From assembly GCF_031456835.1 (NCBI RefSeq), contig NZ_JAVDVK010000001.1:744001-808000 (forward strand): a stretch of 64,000 nt of DNA, given 5' to 3'. The position numbers were made by a program, and so were the translations under genes. The stretch comes from Leifsonia shinshuensis. GTDB lineage: Bacteria > Actinomycetota > Actinomycetes > Actinomycetales > Microbacteriaceae. This document shows, in pieces, positions 33,621 through 42,675 of this stretch; within the stretch, counting starts at the first letter, position 1; each line of letters begins with the position of its first letter. The notes beneath the pieces are model-generated. The model saw only the letters and a program-made list of their open reading frames with translations. It searched no databases and was not told the origin of the DNA.

Positions 33621-35021
33621 GTGGCCCCACCGCTCCGCGTGCTCCGGCTCGACACCTGGGTCGACCCGGCGGACGCGTTCGCCGCGCTGTTCGCTGCGCC
33701 GGACGCGGGCGACGCCGTCTGGCTCGACAGCGGTCCGGAGGCGACGGAGGGCCGCAGCCTGATCGGCACCGGCACCGTCACCGCGACCGCCTCGGTCGCC
33801 GACGGCACCGTGACGCTCGGTGGGCGCACTCGTGAGGGCGACATCCTGAGCGCACTGCGCGACGACCTGGCCGGCCGAGCGACCGGCGAGACGTCCGGTC
33901 ATCCGCTGGGGTGGTGGGGACGACTGGGATACGAGGCCGGTGCCGCGGCGGCCGGCGCGCCCGTCGCCCCCACGGGGATCCCGGACGCGGCCCTCCTGCT
34001 GGTCGACCGCCTCCTGTCGTTCGACCACGCGGCGCGGACCGTCGAGCTGGTCGCGGCCGACGATGCGGACGGGCGGGCGTGGATCGCGGCGACCGGCGAG
34101 GTCCTGGCACACTGCGGCGGCGCGGCCGCGGCACGTCTCGCCGAGCACACCGTGCCGGACGCCACCGCCACGTGGCGCCACGACGACACCGCGTACCTGG
34201 CCGCGATCGCGGCCTGTCAGGAGGCCATCCGCGCCGGGGACGCCTACCAGCTGTGCCTCACCAACCGGGCGGAGGCCCGGACCGCGGCCGATCCGCTCGC
34301 GGTGCACCTGCGGCTCCGCCGCGCCAGCCCCGCGCCGCACGCCGGGTTCGTCCGGATCGGCGGGGACGTGCTCGTCAGCTCCTCGCCCGAGGAGTTCCTC
34401 CGCGTCGACGCGGGCGGACGCGTCCGCACCCGTCCGATCAAGGGAACGCGACCGCGCGGGGCGACCGTCGCCGACGACCTCGCCCTCCGGGCGGAGCTGG
34501 AGGCGAGCGAGAAGGAGCGCGCCGAGAACGTCATGATCGTCGACCTCATGCGCAACGACCTCGGCCGCGTCTGCGAACTCGGCACGGTCGAGGTGACCAG
34601 CCTGCTCGCCGTCGAGAGCTACGCGCAGGTCCACCAGCTCGTCTCGAGCGTCGAGGGGCGGCTGCGCGCCGGACTCGGAGCGGTGGATGCGGTCGCCGCG
34701 TGCTTCCCGGCAGGCTCGATGACCGGCACGCCGAAGCTCAGCGCGATGCGCATCCTGAATCGGCTGGAAGACGGTCCGCGCGGTGCGTTCGCGGGCTGCT
34801 TCGGCTACGTCGGCCTCGACGGGAGCGCGCGGCTCGCCATGGTGATCCGCAGCCTCTACTTCACCGCCGGCACGGTCAGCATCGGGGCCGGCGGCGGCAT
34901 CACGGCGCTGTCCGTGCCGGAGGAGGAGCTCGCGGAGGTGCGGGTGAAGGCGTCGGCGCTGCTCGCTGCCGCGGGCCTGACCGCGCAGGACCCTCCGGAC
35001 GTCACGCCCGCGGCGAACTGA
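33621..35021 (+). CDS. pabB: Aminodeoxychorismate synthase component I
   Basis: Chorismate-binding enzyme of 466 residues. The decisive motif is PIKGT within [12 protein letters not shown]: PabB carries this nucleophilic lysine, whereas TrpE has PIAGT. The C-terminal catalytic core also has [26 protein letters not shown] and [15 protein letters not shown]. It should aminate chorismate for folate synthesis with a glutaminase partner encoded elsewhere; no pabA is in the window. The first ~110 residues are more diverged. It is divergent from the class IV aminotransferase gene. Confidence 0.9.
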   Translation: MAPPLRVLRLDTWVDPADAFAALFAAPDAGDAVWLDSGPEATEGRSLIGTGTVTATASVADGTVTLGGRTREGDILSALRDDLAGRATGETSGHPLGWWGRLGYEAGAAAAGAPVAPTGIPDAALLLVDRLLSFDHAARTVELVAADDADGRAWIAATGEVLAHCGGAAAARLAEHTVPDATATWRHDDTAYLAAIAACQEAIRAGDAYQLCLTNRAEARTAADPLAVHLRLRRASPAPHAGFVRIGGDVLVSSSPEEFLRVDAGGRVRTRPIKGTRPRGATVADDLALRAELEASEKERAENVMIVDLMRNDLGRVCELGTVEVTSLLAVESYAQVHQLVSSVEGRLRAGLGAVDAVAACFPAGSMTGTPKLSAMRILNRLEDGPRGAFAGCFGYVGLDGSARLAMVIRSLYFTAGTVSIGAGGGITALSVPEEELAEVRVKASALLAAAGLTAQDPPDVTPAAN

Positions 35022-35060
35022 GGGCGCGCTGGGAACGGACTGGACGGCGCCGACGTTTAG

Positions 35061-35149
35061 TACTCTGGAGACCCGGGCCATCTCGCCCGGACCTCTTCCG
35101 TGCCGCCCGATCCCGCCCGCGGCACGACGGAACCGAGAATGAGAGTCAC
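35061..35149 (+). promoter_or_regulatory. Promoter and structured leader of leuS
   Basis: A TACTCT -10 at 35061-35066 predicts a leader of about 77 nt. It holds CCGGGC/GCCCGG (just after 35070) and a longer imperfect stem, TTCCGTGCCGC pairing with GCGGCA..CGGAA (about 35096-35132). No T-box sequence (TGGNACCRCG) is present. Confidence 0.45.
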
Positions 35150-37762
35150 GTGGCACACGAGCACGACGCAGCCGGCACCACGGCCGCGAGCACCCCGCAG
35201 GACGCACCCGACCGCCCGCAGTACGACTTCGCGGCGATCCAGGAGAAGTGGCTCCCGGTCTGGGAGGAGCTGCGACCCTTCGCGACCGACGACCCCGCCG
35301 ACAAGCGCCCGCGCAAGTACATCCTCGACATGTTCCCGTACCCGTCCGGCGACCTGCACATGGGTCACGCCGAGGCTTACGCGCTGGGCGACGTGATCGC
35401 CCGCTACTGGCGTCAGCAGGGTTTCAACGTGCTGCATCCGATCGGCTGGGACTCGTTCGGCCTGCCCGCCGAGAACGCCGCCATCAAGCGCGGCCTCGAC
35501 CCGGCCGGCTGGACCAACGACAACATCGCCCAGCAGAAGGCGAGCATGCGCCGCTACGCGCCCAGCTTCGACTGGGACCGCGTGCTGCAGACGTCCGACC
35601 CGGCGTACTACCGCTGGAACCAGTGGCTGTTCCTGAAGCTGTACGAGAAGGGCCTGGCGTACCGCAAGGCCAGCCAGGTCAACTGGTGTCCCTTCGACCA
35701 GACGGTGCTGGCGAACGAGCAGGTCGTGAACGGCCGCTGCGAGCGCTGCGACAACCTGGTCACCAAGAAGAAGCTGACCCAGTGGTACTTCCGCATCACC
35801 GACTACGCGGACCGCCTGCTCGACGACCTGAACCAGCTGGAGGGCGCCTGGCCGTCCAAGGTCATCTCGATGCAGCGCAACTGGATCGGCCGGTCCACGG
35901 GCGCCGACGTGACCTTCCAGATCGAGGGGCGCGACGAGCCGGTCACGGTCTACACGACCCGTCCCGACACGCTGTACGGCGTCACGTTCATGGTGGTCGC
36001 GCCCGACTCCGACCTGGCCGCCGAGCTGGTTCAGGATGCGCGTCCCGAGGTGCGCAAGCGCTTCGACGACTACCTGGAGGCCGTGCGCGGCACCACGGAG
36101 ATGGACCGCCTGAGCACCGAGCGCGAGAAGACCGGTGTGTTCCTGGAGCGCCACGCGATCAACCCGCTGACCGGTGAGCGGCTGCCGATCTGGGCGGCCG
36201 ACTACGTGCTGAGCGACTACGGCCACGGCGCGATCATGGCCGTGCCCGCGCACGACCAGCGCGACCTCGACTTCGCTCGCGCGTTCGACCTGCCCGTGCG
36301 CGTGGTCGTCGACACGACGCAGCCGGTGACCGGCGCCATCCCGGTGATCCACACCGACCCGGAGACCGGCGAGCCGATCCTGCCCGAGGAGGCGGCGCTC
36401 GAGAACCCGTCCGAGACGGGCGTGGCGCTGACCGGCGAGGGCCGGCTGATCAACTCGGGTCCGTTCGACGGACTGAGCAAGTCCAACGCCATCCGTCGCG
36501 TCACCGAGGCGCTGCAGGCGGCGCACCTGGGCGCCGCCGCGAAGAACTTCCGCCTGCGCGACTGGCTGATCTCGCGTCAGCGGTACTGGGGCACGCCCAT
36601 CCCGATCATCCACTGCGAGCAGTGCGGCGAGGTCCCGGTGCCCGAGGCCGACCTGCCCGTGCTGCTGCCGCCGGCCGACGGACTGGACCTGCAGCCCAAG
36701 GGCACGAGCCCGCTGGGCGGAGCGACCGACTGGGTCAACGTCTCCTGCCCGAGCTGCGGCGGCCCGGCCAAGCGCGACACGGACACGATGGACACGTTCG
36801 TCGACAGCTCCTGGTACTTCCTGCGGTTCCTGTCGCCGAAGGACGACACCCAGGCGTTCGACCCGCGCGAGGCCGAGAAGTGGGCGCCCGTCGACCAGTA
36901 CGTGGGCGGCGTCACGCACGCCATCCTGCACCTGCTGTACGCGCGCTTCATCACGAAGGTGCTGTTCGACCTCGGCTACATCAGCTTCACGGAGCCGTTC
37001 ACGGCGCTGCTCAACCAGGGTCTGGTGCTCATGGACGGCTCCGCGATGTCGAAGTCGCGCGGCAACCTGGTGAAGCTGTCCGAGCAGCTCGACGAGCACG
37101 GCGTGGATGCGGTGCGCCTGACGATGGCGTTCGCCGGACCTCCGGAGGACGACATCGACTGGGCGGACGTGTCGCCCGCCGGCAGCGCCAAGTTCCTGGC
37201 CCGCGCGTGGCGGATCGCGGACGACGTCACCAGCGCGCCCGACGTGGTCTGGAAGACCGGCGACCCGGCACTGCGCCGGGTGACGCACCGCTTCCTGGCG
37301 GATGCGCCCGGTCTCGTGGAGTCCTTCAAGTTCAACGTCGTCGTCGCACGCCTGATGGAGCTCGTCAACGCGACCCGCAAGGCGATCGACACGGGCGCCG
37401 GCCCGGCCGACGCCGCGGTGCGGGAGGCGGCCGAGGTCATCGCCATGGCGCTGAACCTGTTCTCGCCGTACACGGCGGAGGAGATGTGGCAGAAGCTCGG
37501 CTACGAGCCGTCGGTCGCCCTGGCGCAGTGGCGCAAGCCCGACCCGACGCTGCTGATCGAGGAGTCGGTCACGGCGGTGGTCCAGGTGGACGGCAAGGTG
37601 CGCGACCGCCTCGAGGTGTCGCCGAAGATCGCATCGGACGAGCTGGAGGCCCTGGCGCGTCAGTCGGACGCCGTGCGCCGCTCGGTCGGCGACCGCGAGG
37701 TCGTCAACGTGATCGTGCGGGCGCCGCGCCTGGTCAACATCGCGACCAAGCCGCGGGGCTGA
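35150..37762 (+). CDS. leuS: Leucyl-tRNA synthetase
   Basis: Class Ia synthetase of 870 residues. The HIGH motif is [11 protein letters not shown] and KMSKS is SAMSKSRGN. The CP1 editing domain between them has the TTRPDTLYG motif (threonine-rich) and the [16 protein letters not shown] block with the conserved Asp that limits misediting. Cys-rich zinc segments are visible (CERCDNL; CPSCGG). The GTG at 35150 is the family start; the open frame reaches much further upstream but that part overlaps pabB and is not real. An intrinsic terminator follows. Confidence 0.95.
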   Translation: MAHEHDAAGTTAASTPQDAPDRPQYDFAAIQEKWLPVWEELRPFATDDPADKRPRKYILDMFPYPSGDLHMGHAEAYALGDVIARYWRQQGFNVLHPIGWDSFGLPAENAAIKRGLDPAGWTNDNIAQQKASMRRYAPSFDWDRVLQTSDPAYYRWNQWLFLKLYEKGLAYRKASQVNWCPFDQTVLANEQVVNGRCERCDNLVTKKKLTQWYFRITDYADRLLDDLNQLEGAWPSKVISMQRNWIGRSTGADVTFQIEGRDEPVTVYTTRPDTLYGVTFMVVAPDSDLAAELVQDARPEVRKRFDDYLEAVRGTTEMDRLSTEREKTGVFLERHAINPLTGERLPIWAADYVLSDYGHGAIMAVPAHDQRDLDFARAFDLPVRVVVDTTQPVTGAIPVIHTDPETGEPILPEEAALENPSETGVALTGEGRLINSGPFDGLSKSNAIRRVTEALQAAHLGAAAKNFRLRDWLISRQRYWGTPIPIIHCEQCGEVPVPEADLPVLLPPADGLDLQPKGTSPLGGATDWVNVSCPSCGGPAKRDTDTMDTFVDSSWYFLRFLSPKDDTQAFDPREAEKWAPVDQYVGGVTHAILHLLYARFITKVLFDLGYISFTEPFTALLNQGLVLMDGSAMSKSRGNLVKLSEQLDEHGVDAVRLTMAFAGPPEDDIDWADVSPAGSAKFLARAWRIADDVTSAPDVVWKTGDPALRRVTHRFLADAPGLVESFKFNVVVARLMELVNATRKAIDTGAGPADAAVREAAEVIAMALNLFSPYTAEEMWQKLGYEPSVALAQWRKPDPTLLIEESVTAVVQVDGKVRDRLEVSPKIASDELEALARQSDAVRRSVGDREVVNVIVRAPRLVNIATKPRG

Positions 37763-37783
37763 GCGCCGGGTCGTCATCGCGCA

Positions 37784-37817
37784 AAAGCGCCGGGTTGTTT
37801 CCACAGCCCGGCGCTTT
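37784..37817 (+). terminator. Terminator of leuS
   Basis: Arms AAAGCGCCGGG and CCCGGCGCTTT pair perfectly over 11 bp around a 12-nt loop, 21 nt after the leuS stop. A short TTT lies at the 3' end of the stem. Confidence 0.75.
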
Positions 37818-37870
37818 CGGCGTTTCTGCACCGATTCGGCGTCGGCGCGCACGGGACAAGTGCCGCTTTC

Positions 37871-37876
37871 TAGCGT
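37871..37876 (+). promoter_or_regulatory. -10 box of comEA (leaderless)
   Basis: TAGCGT ends 6 nt before the ATG at 37883; GAGGGG fills the space. Confidence 0.55.
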
Positions 37877-37882
37877 GAGGGG

Positions 37883-38599
37883 ATGCGACACCGAGCACAT
37901 CCTTCCGCGGCGGACGATGCCATGGATGCCGACCTGTCTGCCGCCGGAGCTTCTCCGACGGCGCCAAGGCGGCTGCGCCTCGGAGTTGGAGCCGCGGTGG
38001 TGCTGCTGATCCTGGCGGGGGTCCTCGCAGTGCTGGTCTCTGCGGGCGCCCAGCAGGGCCACTCCGTGGGGCTGCCGACGCCGACCGCGCGCTCGTCTGT
38101 CAGGGCTGGGTTGGATGCGTCCGGCACGCCGCTCCCGAACGCCGGGGGCTCGGTACTCGTCCACGTCACGGGGGCGGTGCGGAAACCGGGGCTGGTATCG
38201 CTGGCGCCGGGAGCACGAGTGGTGGATGCGGTCGCCGCGGCCGGTGGGCTCACGGACGACGCGGAGGCGGCCGGGGTGAACCTCGCGCGACCGGTCGCCG
38301 ACGGTGAGCAGCTCGTGGTGCCCCGCGTCGGCGAGACGGCGCCGGCCGCCGCGCCGGGTGCGGGCGGTGCCGGGACTTCGGCGACCGGCTCTGCGCCGCC
38401 GGCCGGGGCGACCGTGAACCTGAACACCGCCACGCAGGCGGAGCTCGAGACGCTGCCGCGCATCGGGCCGGCGCTCGCGCAGCGCATCCTGGACTGGCGT
38501 CAGGCGAACGGGCGCTTCGCCCAGGTGACCGATCTGATGAAGGTGACCGGGATCGGCCAGAAGCTCTTCGACGGGCTCAAGGACCGGGTGGTGGTCTGA
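37883..38599 (+). CDS. comEA: ComEA-type DNA-binding protein
   Basis: Protein of 238 residues. A membrane anchor lies near residues 33-57 (GAAVVLLILAGVLAVLVSAGA). Then comes an SLBB domain (VHVTGAVRKPGLVSL, about 93-150), a Pro/Ala/Gly linker, and a C-terminal helix-hairpin-helix pair (VNLNTATQAELETLPRIGP ... GIGQKLFDGLKD). It should bind extracellular double-stranded DNA and hand it to ComEC. The stop overlaps the comEC ATG by one base. Natural competence is not established in this group. Confidence 0.92.
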   Translation: MRHRAHPSAADDAMDADLSAAGASPTAPRRLRLGVGAAVVLLILAGVLAVLVSAGAQQGHSVGLPTPTARSSVRAGLDASGTPLPNAGGSVLVHVTGAVRKPGLVSLAPGARVVDAVAAAGGLTDDAEAAGVNLARPVADGEQLVVPRVGETAPAAAPGAGGAGTSATGSAPPAGATVNLNTATQAELETLPRIGPALAQRILDWRQANGRFAQVTDLMKVTGIGQKLFDGLKDRVVV

Positions 38600-41397
38600 T
38601 GCCGGACCTTCGGCTCGCGTTGCCCGCCGTGTGCCTCTGGGCGACGTGCGCGGTGCTGATCGGGCTGACGGATGCGGCGGCCGCGGTGTGTGCCGCGGCG
38701 GCGATCGGTGCGGCAGCGTTCATCGGTGTCGCTGTGGCCCGGGCGCGACGGAAGTCGGTCAGGCCGTTGCCCGCCGGCCGGAGTCGAGTCGGCCGTGACC
38801 GGCCGGGACGGGTGCTCGCCTGCGTCGCCGTCATGCTCGGTGCCGTCGCGCTCGGAGCAGGGGTGGTGGCGGCGCAAGCGCCGGGCCGGGATGCGCAGGA
38901 CCTGGACCGCGCCGCTCGGCGCTCCGACGTGGTCCAGGTCGTCGTGCGCGTCGAGCGTCCGCCGCACCGCATGGCCGGGGGCTTCGGTTCGGAGCCCCGC
39001 TGGACGCTGCGCGGCACGACCGTGGAGGAGCCGCGCGGGGTCCCGGTCAGCGTGCAGTTCGACGCGGCACCGGACCAAGCGCGCGCCTTCGCCCTCGGAG
39101 CGACGGCACGCGCGGAGGGAGTGCCACGCCGTGACGACCCGGGAGAGGCGACGAGCTACACGGTGCGCAGCGCGGGCGCCGACGCGGTGAGAATCACAGA
39201 GCCTCCGCCGCCCTGGCTGGCATGGGCCGCCGCGGCGCGGACGACCTTCGCTGCAGCCGCCGCGCGGACACCCGGCGACGGCGGCACCCTGCTGCCCGGC
39301 CTCGCCATCGGCGACGAGACCGACCTCTCACCGGCACTCGACGAGGCGATGACCGCCTCATCGCTCAGCCACCTGACGGCCGTGTCCGGGGCGAACTGCG
39401 CTCTGGTGATCGGGCTGGTGTTCCTGATCGCCCGCGCCGCGGGAGCCGGTCGGCGCACGCGCATCGTGGCCGCCGGCGCAGCGCTCGCAGGTTTCGTCGC
39501 GCTGGTCGGGCCCGGCGCGAGCGTGATCCGTGCGGCCGCGATGGCGGGCGTCGTCCTCATCGGGCTCGCCCGCGGACGTCCGGCCGACGGCGTCCCGGCT
39601 CTCGCGCTGGCGGGCATCGTGCTGCTGGTGCACGACCCCTGGCTGGCTCGCGACTACGGCTTCGTCCTGTCCGCGCTCGCGACAACCGGGCTGCTGGTGC
39701 TCGCCGGACCGCTCGCGACGGTGCTCACGCGGTGGATGCCGCGGGCGCTGGCGCTCGCCCTGGCGATCCCGACCGCTGCTCAGCTGGCCTGTCAGCCGGT
39801 CCTGGTGCTGCTCTCGCCGACGCTCCCGCTGTACGGCGTCCCGGCCAACCTGCTCGCCGAGCCCGCCGCGCCGATCGCGACCATGCTCGGGTGCCTGGCG
39901 TGCGCCGTGCTTCCCTGGGCGCCGGCACTCGGCGAGCTGATCGTCCGGCTGGCGTGGCTCCCGGCCGCCTGGATCGCCCAGGTGGCGACCGCGATGAGCG
40001 CGCTTCCCGGTGTGGCGCTGCCGTGGGCTCCCGGTCCGCTCGGCGTCGCCCTGAGCGGGGCTGTGCTGGTGGCGGTCGCCGTTCTCGTCCTCGGGCGGCG
40101 TGCGCCGCGTGCCGTCGCGATCGTCGCGTGCGCCGCCCTCCTCATCGGCGTCGTCGGGTACGTCGGCGCCCTCGGCGGAGCCGCCGTCGGACGCGCCGTC
40201 GCCCTGCCCGCCGACTGGCAGCTGGCCGCGTGCGACGTGGGTCAGGGAGACGCCCTGCTCCTGCGCGACGGCGACGCGGTCGGGATGATCGATGTCGGGC
40301 GCCACCCGGAGCCTGCCACCGCGTGCCTCGACCGGCTCGGGATCCAGCACATCGATGTCCTGATCCTCAGCCACTTCGACGCGGACCACGTCGGCGGGGT
40401 GGAAGGGGTCGCCTCGCGCGTCCGCCGTGCGATCGTGCAACGCCCGGTGCGGGATGCCGACGAGCGCACGCTCGACGTCCTGCGCGCAGCGGGCGTGCCG
40501 GTGGAGCGGGGGAGCGCCGGACTGCACGGCGAACTGGGCGCACTCAGCTGGCGACTGCTCTGGCCGACGGCGACCGGCGGGTCCGGAATGGACTCCGGCG
40601 GGTCCGGCATGGACACCGGCAACCCCGGCAGCCTCACCGTCGAGGCGGAGGGCCGAGGGCTGCGGTCGCTGTTCCTGGGCGACCTGGGGGAGGAGGCGCA
40701 GGATGCCGTGCTCGCCACGCGGGCGGTCCGTCCCGTCGACGTGGTCAAAGTCGCGCACCACGGATCGGCCGACCAGAGCCCGGCGATGTATCGCGCGCTC
40801 GGCGCACGCCTGGGACTGGTCTCGGTCGGCGTCCACAACGGCTACGGGCATCCCACGCGCCGGGCACTCGATCTGCTGGCGTCCTGCGGGACACCCGTGG
40901 CACGGACCGATGAGCAGGGGCTGGTCCTCGTGTCGCCCGGGCCGGACGGGATCCGCGTCTGGAGCGAACGGCCGCCCGCGTCGAGTGCCGGTGGTCCCCC
41001 GTATCCTGGAGGAGTGAACCGGCCCGACGCCGGATCCGCACAAGCGCAAGGAGACACGTGGCGACCCGAGCCGGCAGCAGAGGTGGAGCGAGCAAGACGC
41101 GGCCCGCCGCGAGCGCCATCCCGCAGCTCCCGTGGAACCAGATCCGCACGGCCCCGGTGGTGCTCGTCACGGGTTCGGAGGGCTTCCTCGCCGACCGGGC
41201 CGTGCGCACACTGCGCGACGCACTCAAGGCCGACGACCCCAGTCTCGAGATCAGCGATCTGCACGCGGGGGACTACGCGCCGGGGGAGCTGCTCACCCTC
41301 GCGAGCCCCTCCCTGTTCGGTGAGCCGCGCCTCATCCGGGTGGACGCCGTCGAGAAGTGCAACGACGCGTTCCTGGCCGACATGCTCGACTACCTGA
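38599..41397 (+). CDS. comEC: ComEC/Rec2-type DNA uptake channel with read-through C-terminus
   Basis: Membrane protein, annotated as the full 932-residue frame. The N-terminal part has several helices and a soluble segment, the competence domain follows (SHLTAVSGANCALV, about 250-275), and a metallo-beta-lactamase-like domain starts at CDVGQGDALLL with HFDADHVGG as its metal motif. Homology-like sequence ends near residue 795 (VWSERP). The frame then runs on without a stop for about 135 residues, Arg/Ser/Pro-rich, overlapping holA in another frame by 340 bp. Whether that tail is made is doubtful. Confidence 0.85.
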   Translation: MPDLRLALPAVCLWATCAVLIGLTDAAAAVCAAAAIGAAAFIGVAVARARRKSVRPLPAGRSRVGRDRPGRVLACVAVMLGAVALGAGVVAAQAPGRDAQDLDRAARRSDVVQVVVRVERPPHRMAGGFGSEPRWTLRGTTVEEPRGVPVSVQFDAAPDQARAFALGATARAEGVPRRDDPGEATSYTVRSAGADAVRITEPPPPWLAWAAAARTTFAAAAARTPGDGGTLLPGLAIGDETDLSPALDEAMTASSLSHLTAVSGANCALVIGLVFLIARAAGAGRRTRIVAAGAALAGFVALVGPGASVIRAAAMAGVVLIGLARGRPADGVPALALAGIVLLVHDPWLARDYGFVLSALATTGLLVLAGPLATVLTRWMPRALALALAIPTAAQLACQPVLVLLSPTLPLYGVPANLLAEPAAPIATMLGCLACAVLPWAPALGELIVRLAWLPAAWIAQVATAMSALPGVALPWAPGPLGVALSGAVLVAVAVLVLGRRAPRAVAIVACAALLIGVVGYVGALGGAAVGRAVALPADWQLAACDVGQGDALLLRDGDAVGMIDVGRHPEPATACLDRLGIQHIDVLILSHFDADHVGGVEGVASRVRRAIVQRPVRDADERTLDVLRAAGVPVERGSAGLHGELGALSWRLLWPTATGGSGMDSGGSGMDTGNPGSLTVEAEGRGLRSLFLGDLGEEAQDAVLATRAVRPVDVVKVAHHGSADQSPAMYRALGARLGLVSVGVHNGYGHPTRRALDLLASCGTPVARTDEQGLVLVSPGPDGIRVWSERPPASSAGGPPYPGGVNRPDAGSAQAQGDTWRPEPAAEVERARRGPPRAPSRSSRGTRSARPRWCSSRVRRASSPTGPCAHCATHSRPTTPVSRSAICTRGTTRRGSCSPSRAPPCSVSRASSGWTPSRSATTRSWPTCSTT
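41002..41007 (+). promoter_or_regulatory. -10 box of holA
   Basis: TATCCT predicts a start near 41014 and a 44-nt leader with AAGGAG at 41048-41053, 4 nt before the holA GTG. The box lies inside the reading frame of comEC. Confidence 0.5.
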
Positions 41398-42098
41398 ACG
41401 CCCCCGCCGACGGCACCGTGGTGACGTTGCGGCATGCCGGCGGTGTGCGCGGCAAGAAGCTGCTCGACGCGATCCGTGCGGGCACCGGCGGCGGCATCGA
41501 GGTGGTCTGCGCCGAGCTCAAGAAGGATGCGGAGAAGTACGACTTCGCGCAGGCCGAGTTCGCGTCCGCGGGCCGCAAGGTGACCCCCGGAGCGCTCCGC
41601 GCCATCACGTCGGCGTTCTCCGACGACCTCGCCGAGCTCGCGGCCGCGTGCCAGCAGCTGCTCTCCGATTCGGCGGAGCAGATCACCGAGGCGACGGTCG
41701 ACAAGTACTACGGCGGACGCGTCGAGACGAACGCGTTCCAGGTGGCGGACGCGGCGATCGCCGGCCGCCACGGTGAGGCGCTCGTCACGATGCGCCACGC
41801 GCTTGCGTCGGGGGCCGATCCCGTGCCCATGGTCGCGGCCTTCGCCAGCAAGATCCGCACGATGGCCAAGATCTCCGGCGCGCAGGGCGGATCCGGGCAG
41901 CTCGCTCAGCAGTTCGGCCTGGCGCCCTGGCAGGTCGATCGGGCGCGCCGCGACCTCCAGGGCTGGACGGAGGACGGGCTCGGACGCTGCATCGAGCTCC
42001 TCGCCGAGACGGACGCCGACGTCAAGGGCGGCGGCCGCGACCCGGTGTTCGCCCTCGAGCGCATGATCCGCGTGGTCAGCGCCCGCGGGCGCGACTGA
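41058..42098 (+). CDS. holA: DNA polymerase III subunit delta
   Basis: Protein of 346 residues, part of the clamp loader that opens and loads the beta clamp. The opening VVLVTGSEGFLADRAVRTLRD is the typical degenerate P-loop region; LFGEPRLIRVDAVEK follows, and the C-terminal helical collar domain is present. The GTG start is set by AAGGAG. It overlaps the comEC frame. It converges on rpsT with a strong hairpin between, the common holA-rpsT arrangement. Confidence 0.92.
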   Translation: MATRAGSRGGASKTRPAASAIPQLPWNQIRTAPVVLVTGSEGFLADRAVRTLRDALKADDPSLEISDLHAGDYAPGELLTLASPSLFGEPRLIRVDAVEKCNDAFLADMLDYLNAPADGTVVTLRHAGGVRGKKLLDAIRAGTGGGIEVVCAELKKDAEKYDFAQAEFASAGRKVTPGALRAITSAFSDDLAELAAACQQLLSDSAEQITEATVDKYYGGRVETNAFQVADAAIAGRHGEALVTMRHALASGADPVPMVAAFASKIRTMAKISGAQGGSGQLAQQFGLAPWQVDRARRDLQGWTEDGLGRCIELLAETDADVKGGGRDPVFALERMIRVVSARGRD

Positions 42099-42145
42099 AC
42101 CGCGCGGTCGGACCGGGAACGCGACTCGACCGCGTCCGCACATGC

Positions 42146-42189
42146 AGCGAGCCCCCGCCCGGACCGTGGTCCAGAAGCGGGGGCTCGCT
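42146..42189. terminator. Bidirectional terminator between holA and rpsT
   Basis: AGCGAGCCCCCGC and GCGGGGGCTCGCT pair over 13 bp. The loop itself contains GGACC-GT-GGTCC, an inner 5-bp stem. It lies 47 nt after holA and 35 nt after the rpsT stop. Confidence 0.8.
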
Positions 42190-42224
42190 CGCGGCGCGGG
42201 ACAGGTCCCGCGGTCGGTCGTCGC

Positions 42225-42485
42225 TTAGAGCGCGGCGACCTGCTTGGCGATCGCAGACTTGCGGTTCGCCGCCTGGTTCTTGTGGATGACGCCCTTGCTG
42301 GCCGCCTTGTCGATCTTCTTCGCAGCGAGGCGCAGCGCCGCGGTCGCCTTGTCCTTGTCGCCGGAGACGACGGCCTCACGGGTGGCGCGGATGGCGGTCT
42401 TGAGCTCGCTCTTGACGGCCTTGTTGCGCTCCTGCGCCTTCTTGTTGGTGCGGTTGCGCTTGATCTGCGACTTGATGTTTGCCAC
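42225..42485 (-). CDS. rpsT: 30S ribosomal protein S20
   Basis: Basic protein of 86 residues that binds 16S rRNA early in 30S assembly. It begins [14 protein letters not shown], and the Lys/Arg/Ala-rich three-helix layout is typical. The start codon is GTG; the ribosome site is poor. A separate promoter and a leader of about 97 nt precede it. Confidence 0.96.
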   Translation of the reverse strand: MANIKSQIKRNRTNKKAQERNKAVKSELKTAIRATREAVVSGDKDKATAALRLAAKKIDKAASKGVIHKNQAANRKSAIAKQVAAL

Positions 42486-42589
42486 GAGTGGTCACTTTCG
42501 TTTCTGAGTGAGTTAGGGATGTGCCGCTCAGCGGAGAGGGCGCCTTGCGGCGTTTCGTGCGGACACATCCACACGCAAGCCAACAAACA

Positions 42590-42619
42590 ACTCTACCAGC
42601 GGGTCCCGCATCCCGCCAA
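42590..42619 (-). promoter_or_regulatory. rpsT promoter
   Basis: On the minus strand a -35 TTGGCG (42619-42614) and -10 TAGAGT (42595-42590) are 18 bp apart. The predicted leader contains CGCC-GCAA-GGCG, a stem with a GNRA tetraloop, and CCGC-TGA-GCGG. Confidence 0.6.
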
Positions 42620-42675
42620 AATCGCTGCGACAGAATCGCTGAGACGGCCCGGCAGGCGCGGACGCGCGAGCCGGC

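Noticed and set aside
33621..35021. Anthranilate synthase TrpE
   Set aside because: The sequence has PIKGT, the PabB form, not the PIAGT of TrpE, and a class IV aminotransferase gene rather than trp genes is adjacent.
33911..35149. N-terminal extension of leuS into pabB
   Set aside because: PabB is well supported in the other frame and the LeuRS N-terminus begins at the GTG at 35150.
35061..35149. T-box riboswitch upstream of leuS
   Set aside because: The conserved T-box core sequence is missing and the leader is too short for stem I plus the antiterminator.
35057..38164. 1035-codon open frame antisense to leuS
   Set aside because: High GC removes stop codons from antisense frames. LeuS is unmistakable on the + strand, and the antisense product is Arg/Gly/Val-rich with no family features.
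41014..41397. Separate leaderless small gene starting at GTG 41014 (TATCCT box 6 nt upstream)
   Set aside because: It is the tail of the comEC frame and has shadow-like composition. The promoter is better explained as that of holA, whose own ribosome site follows.
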